From Guillardia theta CCMP2712 (lineage: Eukaryota > Cryptophyceae > Pyrenomonadales > Geminigeraceae), in assembly GCF_000315625.1 (NCBI RefSeq), contig NW_005434652.1:696091-760090 (forward strand): 64,000 nt of DNA. The letters run 5' to 3'. The notes under the pieces were generated by a model. The model did no database searches, was not told the DNA's origin, and saw nothing but the letters and a program-made list of their open reading frames with translations. Numbering within the stretch: position 1 is the first letter of the stretch; every line of letters begins with the position of its first letter. Below, in pieces: positions 24,543 through 34,567 of this stretch. Position numbers and translations under genes: made by a program.

Positions 24543-27282
24543 ATGGGAAATCTCCTCGAGAATGCGATCTGTGGTGTCGTCGAAGATGGTACGGTAGTGA
24601 AGCCGGTCGAAGGATTATGATTCTTTGTGGTTTGAAGGCTCTCGTCTTTCAAAAGGGGATCAAACGAGATTGGGTGGTTGAGAAGGAACAAGTTGGAAAA
24701 GGTAATTTTGGCGTCGTCAAGCGAGCCACGAACAGGCAAGCCCGCAACTTTCACACATTTTATGGGAGGATTTCTCAACCTTATTTCAGATCCACGGGAG
24801 ACATTGGAGCAGTGAAGGCAAGTTGCATCTGTTACCATATGAATAACCTCAGCTTCTTTTAGATTCAGTTTGATTCTTTTGCAGATCTTAGAGAAACGGT
24901 TGTTTGAAGAACAGAATCGACTACAAGAAGTTCTGCGAGAAGTAGAAGTGATGCGATGTCTGAATCACCCCAACTGCATTAAGTTGTATGCAACATATGA
25001 AAACGATCAGCAGGTACTGCAATTGCTGCTTCTTTCTCTATGTTGGGTACTTTTGCACTTGTTACAATATGTGATTGTTTCAAGCCTGCTGAAATGAGCT
25101 TCTCAGTTCTTCATCGTCATGGAGTATGCCGATGGAGGACAGCTGCTTGATCGCATTGCGGCGAGCGAACACTACTGGTATCAAGATTGTCTGTCTCAAA
25201 ATGATCAAGTAAAGTTAGCTCGTTCACAGCGAAGAAGAAGCAGCACGTTGCTTCGGGCAGATTGTTCATGCGGTGGGTCACGAATCTCTCTCGGGCGACA
25301 ATGAGGCGAGGGCAGGTCTCATACCTCCACACCAAGAACGTTGTTCACAGAGACCTGAAGCCTGAAAACATCTTGTTCTCTGACTTGGCAAGTGCTAGAC
25401 TGGTCGAGGATGCTGATGACAGAGTTCACAGAGCCCCAACGCAACCATCAAGCTCTGTGACTTCGGTCTGAGCAGACGAGCCCTCCTTCCTCGCCAACGC
25501 TTCTGGTCGAGGTGAGAGCTTGGAGGGTATCAGTCTCGTCGTGTCAAATCAGTCTTGTATCACATCAGTCTTGTATCACATCAGTCTTGTATCACATCAG
25601 TCTTGTATCACATCAGTCTTGTATCACATCAGTCGTGTCTATGCTTTCCTCACTACCTCGAGCAGGTGCGGATCGCCGGACTATATCGCGCCCGAGGTCC
25701 TTGAAAGATGCGGGTACAAGTCTGCTTGCTGCACCCTCTCCGTTAACAAGAGCGTCAGCTACGGCTTTGAGTGTGATGTGTGGAGCTTGGGAGTCATTTT
25801 GTTCCTGGTTCTTCCTGCCAATTCAAGTGCCAGCGTTCAGTGACTTCTGTCCTTTTCAAAGATGCTGAGCGGAAATCCTCCATTTCAACACAAGAATGTA
25901 ATCACGAAATATCAGAGTATTAAGGTATCATGATTCACGGGCTCCTCCCTCTGAACTTTGTGTATCAGCGAGCATCATTTACGTTTGAGCATCCCATCTG
26001 GAAGATGATCTCGACGGAAGCCAAGGTAGAGATGTTGCTGGTTGAGCGACAAGTAACTTTTGTAGGAATTGATCCAAGGGATGTTGACGGTTGACACGAG
26101 CAAACGATTCACGTTGATGAAACTATCTGCTTCTTTGCATGGCTGATGATTTGAGATAGTTGCTCGGAGTGCTCATCTCATCCTTGGTTCAAGAACTACG
26201 AAGCTGGGAGGTTGAGTTCGGTCCATCTATGGGGAATGCAGGTGGCAAGGCGAGGTGGCAAAGCTTGAATTCTGAGGAGTGTGTAGGAGAGAATCAAGGG
26301 ATGGTCGGTAGAGAAGCGTCTGATTGGCCTCATCTGCGTCGTTCTCGGTGAGCCTTCATAGTTTGCTGCGACTCACAGGGTGACGTGGCGTGTGAAGCCT
26401 TGATTCGCGTCCAGAAGGCTTCGATGAGTGCCGGTGTGGCTGCTGGAGGCCTCCTAGCTGACTACTCACGCTGGGAGGCTTCAGAGCTGGGGGCAATGAA
26501 CAAGAGGACTCTCGAGCCGGAACGGGCCGTCGAGATTCTGACGGAGGTCAGGCAGTGGGGACATGCTGGTGTCTGAGTGTTCTGCAGATCAAGTTGAACC
26601 CGTCCCGTGAAAGCCGTTTGAGAGCAGCCTTCGACCTCCTCGACAACCAGGTTCTCACCCTCTCATCACTCCTGCCGTGACGTGGCAGCAGAGAAACGGC
26701 ATGCTGGGGAAGGAGGACATCCGTCTGTCAGTTGCAGCGCTGTTCGGAGGCCAGCTCAACGTCGAGGAGGAGGAGCTTGTCACGTACTCGCACTCCCTCT
26801 GGAACATGTTTGATGTCCTCAACACGGGAGTGGTTGGTTTCGAGGATTTTTGCATCGCATTCGGTCGTTATCTCCCTCTCCTCCCTCCTCCTCTCCTGCT
26901 CATGCCACCACAGAGACCTATGGTGCTTCCTGTGACGAGCCGTTGGATCAGCAAGCGCAGGATGGTGAACTTTCCTTGCTGTTCAAGGTGCTGGACACAA
27001 AGTGCTGCGGAGCGATTGATCACGTGGATCTACAGCTTACGTTGGCAAGGATAGGGTGAGAGGATCTTGCTTTGTTTGAAGGAGTTGGAATGAGATGTTT
27101 TTAGGTATGAAGCAAGTGGTGAAGAGTGCCGCAACATGATCTCGATCATGTCCAAAGTTTCGAATAGAAGGCATTCGGATCATTTGACCGTTGAGATGCT
27201 CCGCGAGTTCACAGACAACTATGAAATCATCGTCAATTCATCTACACGGCATCAACAAGACAGAGATTCGCTATTAAGCTAA
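24543..27282 (+). CDS. CDPK-like Ca2+-dependent protein kinase with degenerate EF-hands
   Basis: Ser/Thr kinase motifs occur in order across the exons: Gly-rich loop GKGNFGVV (24.7 kb), catalytic Lys in GAVK (24.8 kb), helix-C Glu in VLREVEVMRCL, hinge FIVMEYADGGQLL, HRDLKPEN (25.35 kb), CDFGLSRR (25.46 kb) and GSPDYIAPEVL (25.67 kb). The C-lobe reads CDVWSLGVILF, and a junction-like helical segment follows at 26.4-26.6 kb. Three to four EF-hand-like units (26.6-27.2 kb: NGMLGKED, FDVLNTGVVGFEDF, LDTKCCGAIDHVD) lack several Ca2+ ligands. This is the CDPK layout of plants, alveolates and cryptophytes. The start chosen is MGNLLENAICGVV, an N-myristoylation-type MG start joined by a 32-nt intron (24606-24637) to the kinase exon; an upstream ATG at 24437 in another frame is less likely. 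The stop is at 27280-27282. Confidence 0.8.
25545..25636 (+). repeat. 16-bp tandem repeat in kinase intron
   Basis: About 5.5 copies of TCAGTCTTGTATCACA lie head to tail in the intron (about 25511-25665) just before the GSPDYIAPE exon. Each unit carries a CATCAG string that resembles a 3' splice site. Confidence 0.9.
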
Positions 27283-28464
27283 CAGCCATGTACACAATTC
27301 CAACAGGTATGTAAATAAAATTGTCCCAACGAATCAGGTCTGGCCAGTCAATCTGCAACCAACAATGAACGTCAGCCATACCTGTTCCAATGTCAGCACG
27401 AGGCAGATCAAATCGCCATGTGATACCATGGCCTCCACCATCAGCCTTTCGATCTCCAAGAAACCTTGTTTTGCACTGAAATCAATCACAAGTCTGTATG
27501 AAGGGAGTTGTGGGTGCTGGATGAAACTTTGAACCCTGGTGACTGCCCACGACCACAACGTGAGAAGCTGCTGGAAGGTGTTGACAACTCCTTGTGCCAC
27601 TCTCATTCTTGCCGTTTCACCCATGCTGCTCATCCAAGCTTGAACCGAGAAGCGAGTGACAACAGTTGACTCACCGTCCAGGAAGGAGAGCGAGGGGGAG
27701 GAGAACGACGTCCATGTAGTCAGCCTCGGGGAGCGATTCTATGTATCCTTTCGAGCCGAACTTCTTCTCTAGCTTCAGGTCATTCAGATCAACCGTCATT
27801 CACACTTGTCTCTCAGGACAGGAGCAAAGAAAAAGAGATGAGGAGCGCAACCCTACCTCTCTCTTCCTTGCTCGGGTGGCCATCGAGACTTTTTCCGGGT
27901 TGAAAAGAGCCTTCACACTTGGTTGACTCCTTCATCATCGTGCATCGAACTCACCTCAAACAAGCTGAACGACCTCTGCGTCGCGCTCTCCTTCTGTTCA
28001 TCACCGGGTTTCTCCTGCTCCGGACGCCTTCGCTTCACAGGTGTTTCCGTCATCCAGAATGGAATGCCAGCGACTCGTGTTACCAGCTCCTGCTCCTCCT
28101 GTCCATCTGGCCTGTCACATTCTTCCCCATCTTTCAGGTCCTTCTCTCTCATGTCCACGTCCTCGTCGGTCTCTTGAGCAGCTTCTTCTTGTCTTCCCGG
28201 ACCTCTCGTATCCTCTTCTCGGCTTTGGCCTCCCCCGCCCTCCTCTCCGCCCCCTCGGATTCGCCTCCTCAAGGGGTATGACGGCGAGTGATGCAAGAAC
28301 GTGGGACTTCTCCTCCCAACTCCTCCCACCCCCACCATCTCGCACTCGCGCCATGCCGCATGCTTCCATGCCACTGTTAGAGCGCTGAGCTGCATTGCGG
28401 CTGCACCCCCGCCCCCGGCTACCCTCTCAAATATAGTCTCAAGGACCCCTCGTCCTTCATTCAA
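27242..28464 (-). CDS. Unknown protein with low-complexity middle and C-terminal hydrophobic segment
   Basis: The start MNEGRGVLETIFERVAGGGG leads into QLSALTVAWKHAAWREC, loosely F-box-like (leucine-rich, 'IF..V...LS.....W'), but this is weak. A Glu/Arg-rich spacer follows after a short intron (28.0-28.25 kb), with basic VKRRRPEQ. Next come LEKKFGSKGYIESLPEADYM (27.7 kb) and a 100-residue helical exon from AWMSSMGETARMRVAQGV to ICLVLTLEQ. A 29-nt intron then joins to IDWPDLIRWDNFIYIPVGIV and a hydrophobic stretch ending LIANLCLVDAV. The stop at 27242-27244 lies inside the coding end of the kinase gene on the other strand. The function is unknown; the end could be a tail anchor. Confidence 0.55.
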
Positions 28465-28544
28465 GATTCGTAAAGGATGCGCGTGTAGCGCTGTGTTGGT
28501 CGCAAGAGGAGACGAGAGGAGCGAAGCTGAGAGACGTTCACTGC

Positions 28545-28693
28545 AACGGGAGCAGGCGATTAGATTTACTTCATCGGGAGCAGGCGAGTAACGGGAGCAG
28601 GCGATTAGATCTAATCTTACTTCATCGGGAGCAGGCGAGTAACGAAAGCAGGCGATTAGATCTACTCTTACTCCATCGGGGAGCTGGCGAGTA
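28545..28693 (+). repeat. Three imperfect copies of a ~46-52 bp repeat
   Basis: The unit begins ACG(G/A)(G/A)AGCAGGCGATTAGAT and continues through a CATCGGG motif to GGCGAGTA. Copies start near 28545, 28591 and 28642. The last copy contains the stop codon of the ankyrin gene on the minus strand, so the repeat reaches into coding sequence. Confidence 0.85.
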
Positions 28694-30842
28694 TACCAAG
28701 ATGATTCTCTTGGGCATCATTCAACGTCGGTGAGACACTTGTGTGGATCAGATCGTTTCTGCTCCACCCTCGAAACCTGCTCGGCTCCAGCCCTTGTTGT
28801 CCATCGTACTTTTGGATCTCGGCGAGGGTTCCAGAAAGCAATCTTGTGCCCAGCAGCTGTTCTTTGCCCGTGTGAGCGTCGTCGCGCAGGCCTGCCCTTG
28901 CGATCCTGACTTGATCCTCAACATGGTCCTCTTGCTGTCGGTTGCACTGAGCAGCCACCAACTGGCTACACTCCAGGTGCCCCTTCATCACGCTCAGCTC
29001 CATCGCTTTGAAAAGGACAAGCATGAGAAGACAGCAAGTCAATGGGAGCAGATACCCGTGAAACCGTCAAGATTCTTCGAGTAAAAGGTTGCCACCACGT
29101 CCTTTGACCTCTGCGCTATAGCCATTGCTGCCACACCTCCACTATCAGCTGTTGCTTTCATGGGATTCAGAGTAGCATCACCTATTTCGAGGCTACCATG
29201 TTGCATGGCATAGTGTGCTGCGGTACATCGGAACCTGTTAGGAATGCCAGCATCCGCTCTGTGATCGAGAAGCTGCTCCACTGTATCTGAGTCGCCCATG
29301 TCAGTGGCCAAGTGCAATGCCGAGTTTCCGTCAGCATCTTGAATGTTTGGGTTTGCTCCATGGCGGAGTAGGTAGTGTACAACTTTGATTCGTGTCGCCC
29401 CTGTGACATCATGCCCGTGAGGAAGATGAACCATGCTGTTTGCACTGCAAGCCCAATGCAGTGCAGTCATTCCTCTCTCGTCTTGCTCATTTGGGTTTGC
29501 AGCCATGTCCAGCAAAACGTGAACCGTCTGACTTCGCCCAGCACAAGCTGCCCAATGCAAGGGAGTGGAGCCATCATTGGCTTTCTTGTGAACCCGTGCA
29601 TTGATTTCAACTTCGCTGATCAATTCTGTTGGTCTCAACATCAAAAGCCTTGAAACATCCTGGATTGACTGCTTCAGCTGTTCTGTTTGTGTCATGAGGT
29701 CTTCGCTCAGTCTGGAGGATGCGTCGTAGCTTCCTCTGCACGACCTCAGATTATCTTCCGCTTGCTCTAGTTGTCGCTGCCGTGATACCAAGTCATTCAT
29801 CGCAAGTAAAGTGAAATTTTCATTCACCTTTACGACGATCATTTTTCGTAGCTTCTCCCTCTTATCCAACGAGGCATTCCTCTTTCTGGATTCAAGATTG
29901 TTTTGAGCCTTGCAACAGAAATGAATTCAGAAAGAAATTCTCAGCTCACAAAAACTCCTTCTTACCTCTTGATACTCCTTGAAAGAAATAGACAGCCTCT
30001 CGTTTGACTGCCTCAACTCTTCGCTGTAGGTTTCAAACTTCGCCTTGCTAATAGGCTTCCAATGATTGACGGCCTTCACCTGCAATGACATCAATCGGGA
30101 AACTTCCAAAGGCCTCTAAACAAGACCAAGGTTTGGTTTTGTCTGTTTTCCTCGTCGTAAGCAATTCTAGCCTTGTCTGCCATGTGTTCTAGGTTTTTAA
30201 TTGCAGTCCCTGCTTCAATTTCTGATAAATCATTGTTGAGTTGCTCCGTCTCACTCTGTATCTGCTTGCATTCATCTTCAAATCTCATCAGTTCCAGTTT
30301 CTGCTTTTCCAATTTTACATTTAGTGATGAAATACTCTGAACAGATTGATTCAAGGTAGCTTCATCTTGGATCTTCTTCTGATCCTTTTCTTTTCGTATG
30401 TTGCATAAGTGTAATTCGATCACTTTCTTGACTGTTTGCCATTTGCTGTAATACGCAGCGAAATGGAGGGGTGTGCTTCCGTCCGATGCCTCCTCTTCTA
30501 GAGTACACGGGGCGTAGTTAAGTTGATGGTGATCGCCCAGAACTTCAATGGCTGCGACCTGATCATTCATCGCAGCATAATGACAGGGAGTCAGCTTGTT
30601 CTTGTCTCGACAGCTGGCATCGGCCCCTGACCTGAGGATCTGTAGCAATTTCGCGACTTTCCCGGTTGCAGCATGGTAGATAAGTTGTTCTTCGGCTTTG
30701 TTCATCATCCCAACATTCACATGGATCAACTCTTCTAAATGCTCTGTCTTTGTTGTCTGTCTCTTTGCCTTGGAAATTCTAGCCAACGCTGCTCGACGTC
30801 CAGGGCCCCCCACGCTTGTCTCATTTTCATTCGGGAGTTCTG
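28668..30842 (-). CDS. Ankyrin-repeat/coiled-coil protein
   Basis: Two ankyrin blocks are separated by coiled coils. The N-terminal exon (30842-30116) holds LIYHAATGKVAKLLQIL, ADASCRDKNKLTPCHYAAMN and DGSTPLHFAAYYSKWQTV, then a long Glu/Lys/Gln helix. Middle exons (30080-29927, 29869-29085) continue the coil and then give ankyrin repeats NDGSTPLHWAACAGRSQTV, RGMTALHWAC, DADGNSALHLATDMGDSDTV and FRCTAAHYAMQHG. A short intron near 29085-29036 leads to a C-terminal exon ending SSPME at 28668. No ATG lies upstream in the first exon after the acceptor at 30843, so the true start is either in an unseen upstream exon or at the internal MMNKAEEQ (about 30.7 kb). The product is probably a cytosolic scaffold; partner unknown. 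Confidence 0.75.
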
Positions 30843-30870
30843 CTGAGATACGGACTCATCATTACTCAAA

Positions 30871-30965
30871 GTTAACTTAAAAATACGAAGTCAGTGACTG
30901 TGCGCGGCCGCCGGTCCCCGCCGGGCCCCGGAGAGCTCTGGCGCCGGGAGAGTTGACTTAAAAAT
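30871..30965. repeat. GC-rich island flanked by 14-bp imperfect direct repeats
   Basis: GTTAACTTAAAAAT (30871-30884) and GTTGACTTAAAAAT (30952-30965) flank about 67 bp, most of it extremely GC-rich (30901-30951), set in AT-rich DNA. The left flank continues outward as TTACTCAAA. Confidence 0.6.
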
Positions 30966-32023
30966 GATCTTGACTCGTATAAAAAAAAATGGTCAATCAT
31001 TCAATCTCTCTTTTTTTTGAAAGACTAATTTTTTTTTGATTGACCCACCTACGCCCACTCGCTCCCACACTACCTGCCGGACTGCTGCATGGAACCAGCT
31101 CCGATGACCCCACCTAGCAATATGCCTTAGAAAGACCTATGCAAATGACCCGTTCAAGAGTCTGCATCTACACCCCACCCTAGCCCTATTGACCCCTTCA
31201 GTTTTTACACGAGGGGGTGTACTGACCGTTGTAGGAGGGACCCCTGAAATGAACCAGATAGCACCGGTACCGAAGCTCGCAACAGCCCATCGAAAAGGCG
31301 TAGACAACAGACGTAGTTTGCTCACTACCCCTTGAGTCCATAGGAAACCACCCCCCTTATATCCTGCTGGGTCCTGACATCTTTTTTCCCTGCAGGGAGA
31401 CATAGCGAATAGACGTAGATCATCATTCATAGCCAGGTCCATCTTGGGACTCTTTGCTACGACTTTGTCCTATGTTGAATATGAATTTCGAAAATAATCT
31501 TTTCAAACATAAAAAAAACATCTCAACTTCAAAATGATTCTTTTCGTACAAGACTTCAGTGAAAGGTCGTAGTTTCTGGGGAGGGCCCATGTAATCGAAA
31601 CGGCAAAGTAACGAGTGGTCAAACATAGGCAGGTGATAGTCTACTAGGACCGAATAGTATGCCCTCGACCTACTCAGGTCAAAAAGGAAACCGTGTTGGT
31701 TTTGCTTCATTTCAGAGTGGCTGATAGGGAGGCTATCAAACTTGGCGAGTCAACGATGACCAGAGGGGTGGGTGAATGACCCCGTCAACATCACTTTGAC
31801 CCCGTCAAATTCAATGAAAGGTAGGGGTGCATTGTCTGTATTCACCTACCCTCTTACACGTCAGGTCTATTCGCCTCTCGTGCGTCACCCAATGCTCTGA
31901 TCGCTCCCCCAGTAGGAGCATGTAGAATCATGAGCGCTCCCCCTCCTCACTCCCCCCGCGCCAGAAGTCGTAGTTCCCCTCCTCTATAATCAGTCCTCGG
32001 CCCTGAGCTTTGCCACAGCAAAG
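30966..32023. other. Intergenic region without a convincing gene
   Basis: This stretch is AT-rich at the left with poly-T runs (31.00-31.04 kb), then mixed. Two overlapping minus-strand ORFs (31137-31442 and 31423-31710; 101 and 95 residues) show no recognisable motif and no splice-supported partner. The right end is the promoter of the phosphate transporter. Confidence 0.5.
31983..31990 (+). promoter_or_regulatory. TATA-like box of phosphate transporter gene
   Basis: TCTATAAT lies about 35-40 bp upstream of the ATG at 32024 and is followed by a short leader. Position and sequence fit a Pol II core promoter. Confidence 0.45.
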
Positions 32024-33828
32024 ATGAGGTGAGCCTCGTGGCCCGCGCGTGTGTTGGTGCTGATGACTGACGCAGGTTTCTATCGACAAACAAGAGCCTT
32101 CTCCCCTACTTTTGCCTGGCCTGCACCATCGCAGGCACAGCAGCTACGATGGTGGACAACCCTGAAGTTGGCATTCCCTGGTTGTACAAGGGTCTCATTA
32201 CTTGGGCATTCTTCTGGGCATTTCTTGATGCGTATTCCATCGGAGCAAACGACGTTGCTAATGCGTTTGCCAACTCTGTTGCTGCACGCACTATCACCTA
32301 TCGCCAGGCTTGCTTGCTTGCCTGCATCTTCGAATTGATTGGCTGCGTCGCGCTCGGAAGTGCCGTTACCGATACAATCAAGTCGAAGATCACCAACGTG
32401 AGCTACTTCAAGAACGACCCATACGTCCTCGCACTCGGTATGAGCACTGTCAACATCGGGTCTGGTTTGTGGGTCGTTATCGCAACCGTGCTCAGTATGC
32501 CTGTTTCCACTACCCACGCTGTGGTAGGAGCGGTACTTGGTATCGGTATTGCCGCATGGGGAACAGGGGGCGTGATCTGGAGTTATGAAGCCAAGGGCTT
32601 CCTTCAGATCGTGGCTTCTTGGTTCATCTCTCCATGTGTCTCGGGGGCTTTGTCTGCCATCTTCTACCTCGTGACCAAGTTTGTCATCCTCAAGAACCCT
32701 GATGACGTCGCGGCGAGACGTGGCATCGCCCTCCTCCCGTTGTACTTCTTCTTCGTGTTCGGTGTCATTGCCGGGTTTATGTGCATGAAAGGTATCCCCG
32801 CCCTCAAGAACACTCCCTACAAGGTCACGGTTCCTGTCACTGTTGCTATCGGCATCTTCTTCGGCCTCATCGGCTATATCTTCTGCGTGCCATGGGCTCG
32901 TCGCTTCATTATCGACAATGAGAACCTGCCCTGGTACACCATGTTCTGGCAGTTTACCATCCCCAAAGGAGCTTATGGGTATGTAACTGATCAGACTGCA
33001 ACCAAAGACATGGAAAGCGCCGTCGAGGGAGATGTTGCAATGCAACAGCAGTACAACGGGCAGGCGTTCGGTGAACCAGCACAGTACGCCATCTCAGGTT
33101 CTGCCTTCGGAGAGAGCGAGAAAGGGAAGGGTGCGGAGGAGTCAGTGGGATCGGACAGCAATGACAGCGCTCTTGTTAAGGTTCTCAAATATATCTCTCC
33201 TGGAATGTTCATGGACATTGCTGAGCTTAGTGAGGAAGATGCTGATATGCATTCTCGTGCCTTCCAAGCCAACCCCAAGACGGAGGAGCTGTTCAAGATC
33301 CTCCAGCTCTCCACCTGCTGCTTCTTCTCGCTGGCTCACGGTGCTAACGACCTTGCGAATGCGGTTGGTCCCTTCGCGACTGTGTGGATGGTGTACAGCA
33401 CTGGAGTTGTGAACTCCAAGGCCGATGTACCCCTCTGGCTTTTGTTCTATGGAGGTATCGCGCTGGACATCGGTTTGCTTACCATGGGGCATCAGATCAT
33501 GTCTGCTCTTGGTAATCGTCTCACCCTCCAGTCGCCCTCGCGCGGCTTCAACATCGAGCTTGGTGCTATGTTCACCGTGATGGTGTTCTCGCGCCTCGGC
33601 ATTCCTGTTTCCACCACTCACTGCATCTCTGGAGCCACCACTGGCGTTGGCTTGTGCAACGGCGACGTCAGGTCTGTCAACTGGAAGCTTCTCGCCGTGA
33701 TTTTTGGCGGCTGGATCGTCACCTGCCCTGCTGCTGGAATTGTGACTGGTTTGATCTTCTGGGCCATCATCTCTGCACCCAACCCTACCCCTGGAAACGG
33801 ATTCTTCGAGGGTCACTACCACGGTTAA
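32024..33828 (+). CDS. PHO4/PiT-family inorganic phosphate transporter
   Basis: The first coding exon is only ATGAG (32024-32028). A 47-nt intron follows, and exon 2 starts at 32076, giving MRFLSTNKSLLPYFCLACTI, a signal-like first helix. The protein is about 580 residues with two homologous halves. Both carry the PiT signature GANDxANA: GANDVANAFANSVAARTI in the N half and HGANDLANAVGPFATVW in the C half. Both also carry the PVSTTH motif (PVSTTHAVVGAVLGIGI and PVSTTHCISGATTGVGL). A hydrophilic cytosolic loop (about residues 300-390) divides the halves. This family imports phosphate with Na+ or H+, usually at the plasma membrane (PHO89/SLC20 type) or a plastid membrane (PHT2 type). Which applies here is unclear. 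Alternatively translation could begin at the internal MVDNPEV, which would skip the micro-exon. Confidence 0.93.
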
Positions 33829-34567
33829 ACATCTTGGATAACTCGTGCTTTGTAATTTTCTTAGTTTGCTATCAAAAAAAACATTTTGACCTACTCAAGT
33901 TTGATTCCACCCTTGACAAAGAGCGAGCGATTATGACACGAACAAACCAAGAACCGGAAAGAATCGAAGTCCACTCAGTTCACAATTGCAGCTTGTTCTC
34001 CCTTCTTGAAATCTTTTGGTTATGCTGCTCACCTGAGGAACAAGTTCAAATTTGAATGATCAACAGGGATTGAACCGATGACGGCCTGAAGGAAACACTT
34101 GATCACTTCTATTCATTTCACTTGGCTCTTTCATTCTCTTCAAGATACCAACAATGAATCCAAGTCCATGCAAACCAAAGGATCTTGGTATACTTAATTG
34201 TTTTCTTATTTCCTCTCAGTTTGTGTGGGTGATGTCAGGTTCATGGACCAGGAGACAACTGACAATTGCCAACCTGCCGTTAGCAAGTCAGCCAGGGCTG
34301 ATTTACTTCGCTTTCACTCACGTCGACTTGTACAGATTGAAGTCTATCTGACTGTAAATGCGATAAAAGTGAAATTGTCTCTAACACTTGTCAGACTTGC
34401 TCTGACTTCTTTGTTTCGGACCATACCTCAACCGATTTCACCGAGGGGAAGGGAGAGGGGGAGAAGCGCCGGGTAAGGACGCAGGAGGCAGGTTGTGGCA
34501 AAGAGACAGTGAATGAGTGGGTCTGAAAGAGAACAGTGGAAGTGAATAGAGGAGACAGGGAGGAATC
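33829..34567. other. Spacer between transporter and TPR genes
   Basis: AT-rich 3' flank of the transporter, then upstream sequence of the TPR gene. Small ORFs show no recognisable motif. Unseen 5' exons of the TPR gene are possible. Confidence 0.45.

Noticed and set aside
25545-25636. Regular repeats suggestive of a CRISPR array
   Set aside because: Units are contiguous with no spacers, sit in a eukaryotic intron and lack cas genes.
31137-31710. Two overlapping minus-strand ORFs (101 and 95 residues)
   Set aside because: No conserved motif, no consistent splice joining, and amino-acid composition expected from non-coding DNA; kept as intergenic.
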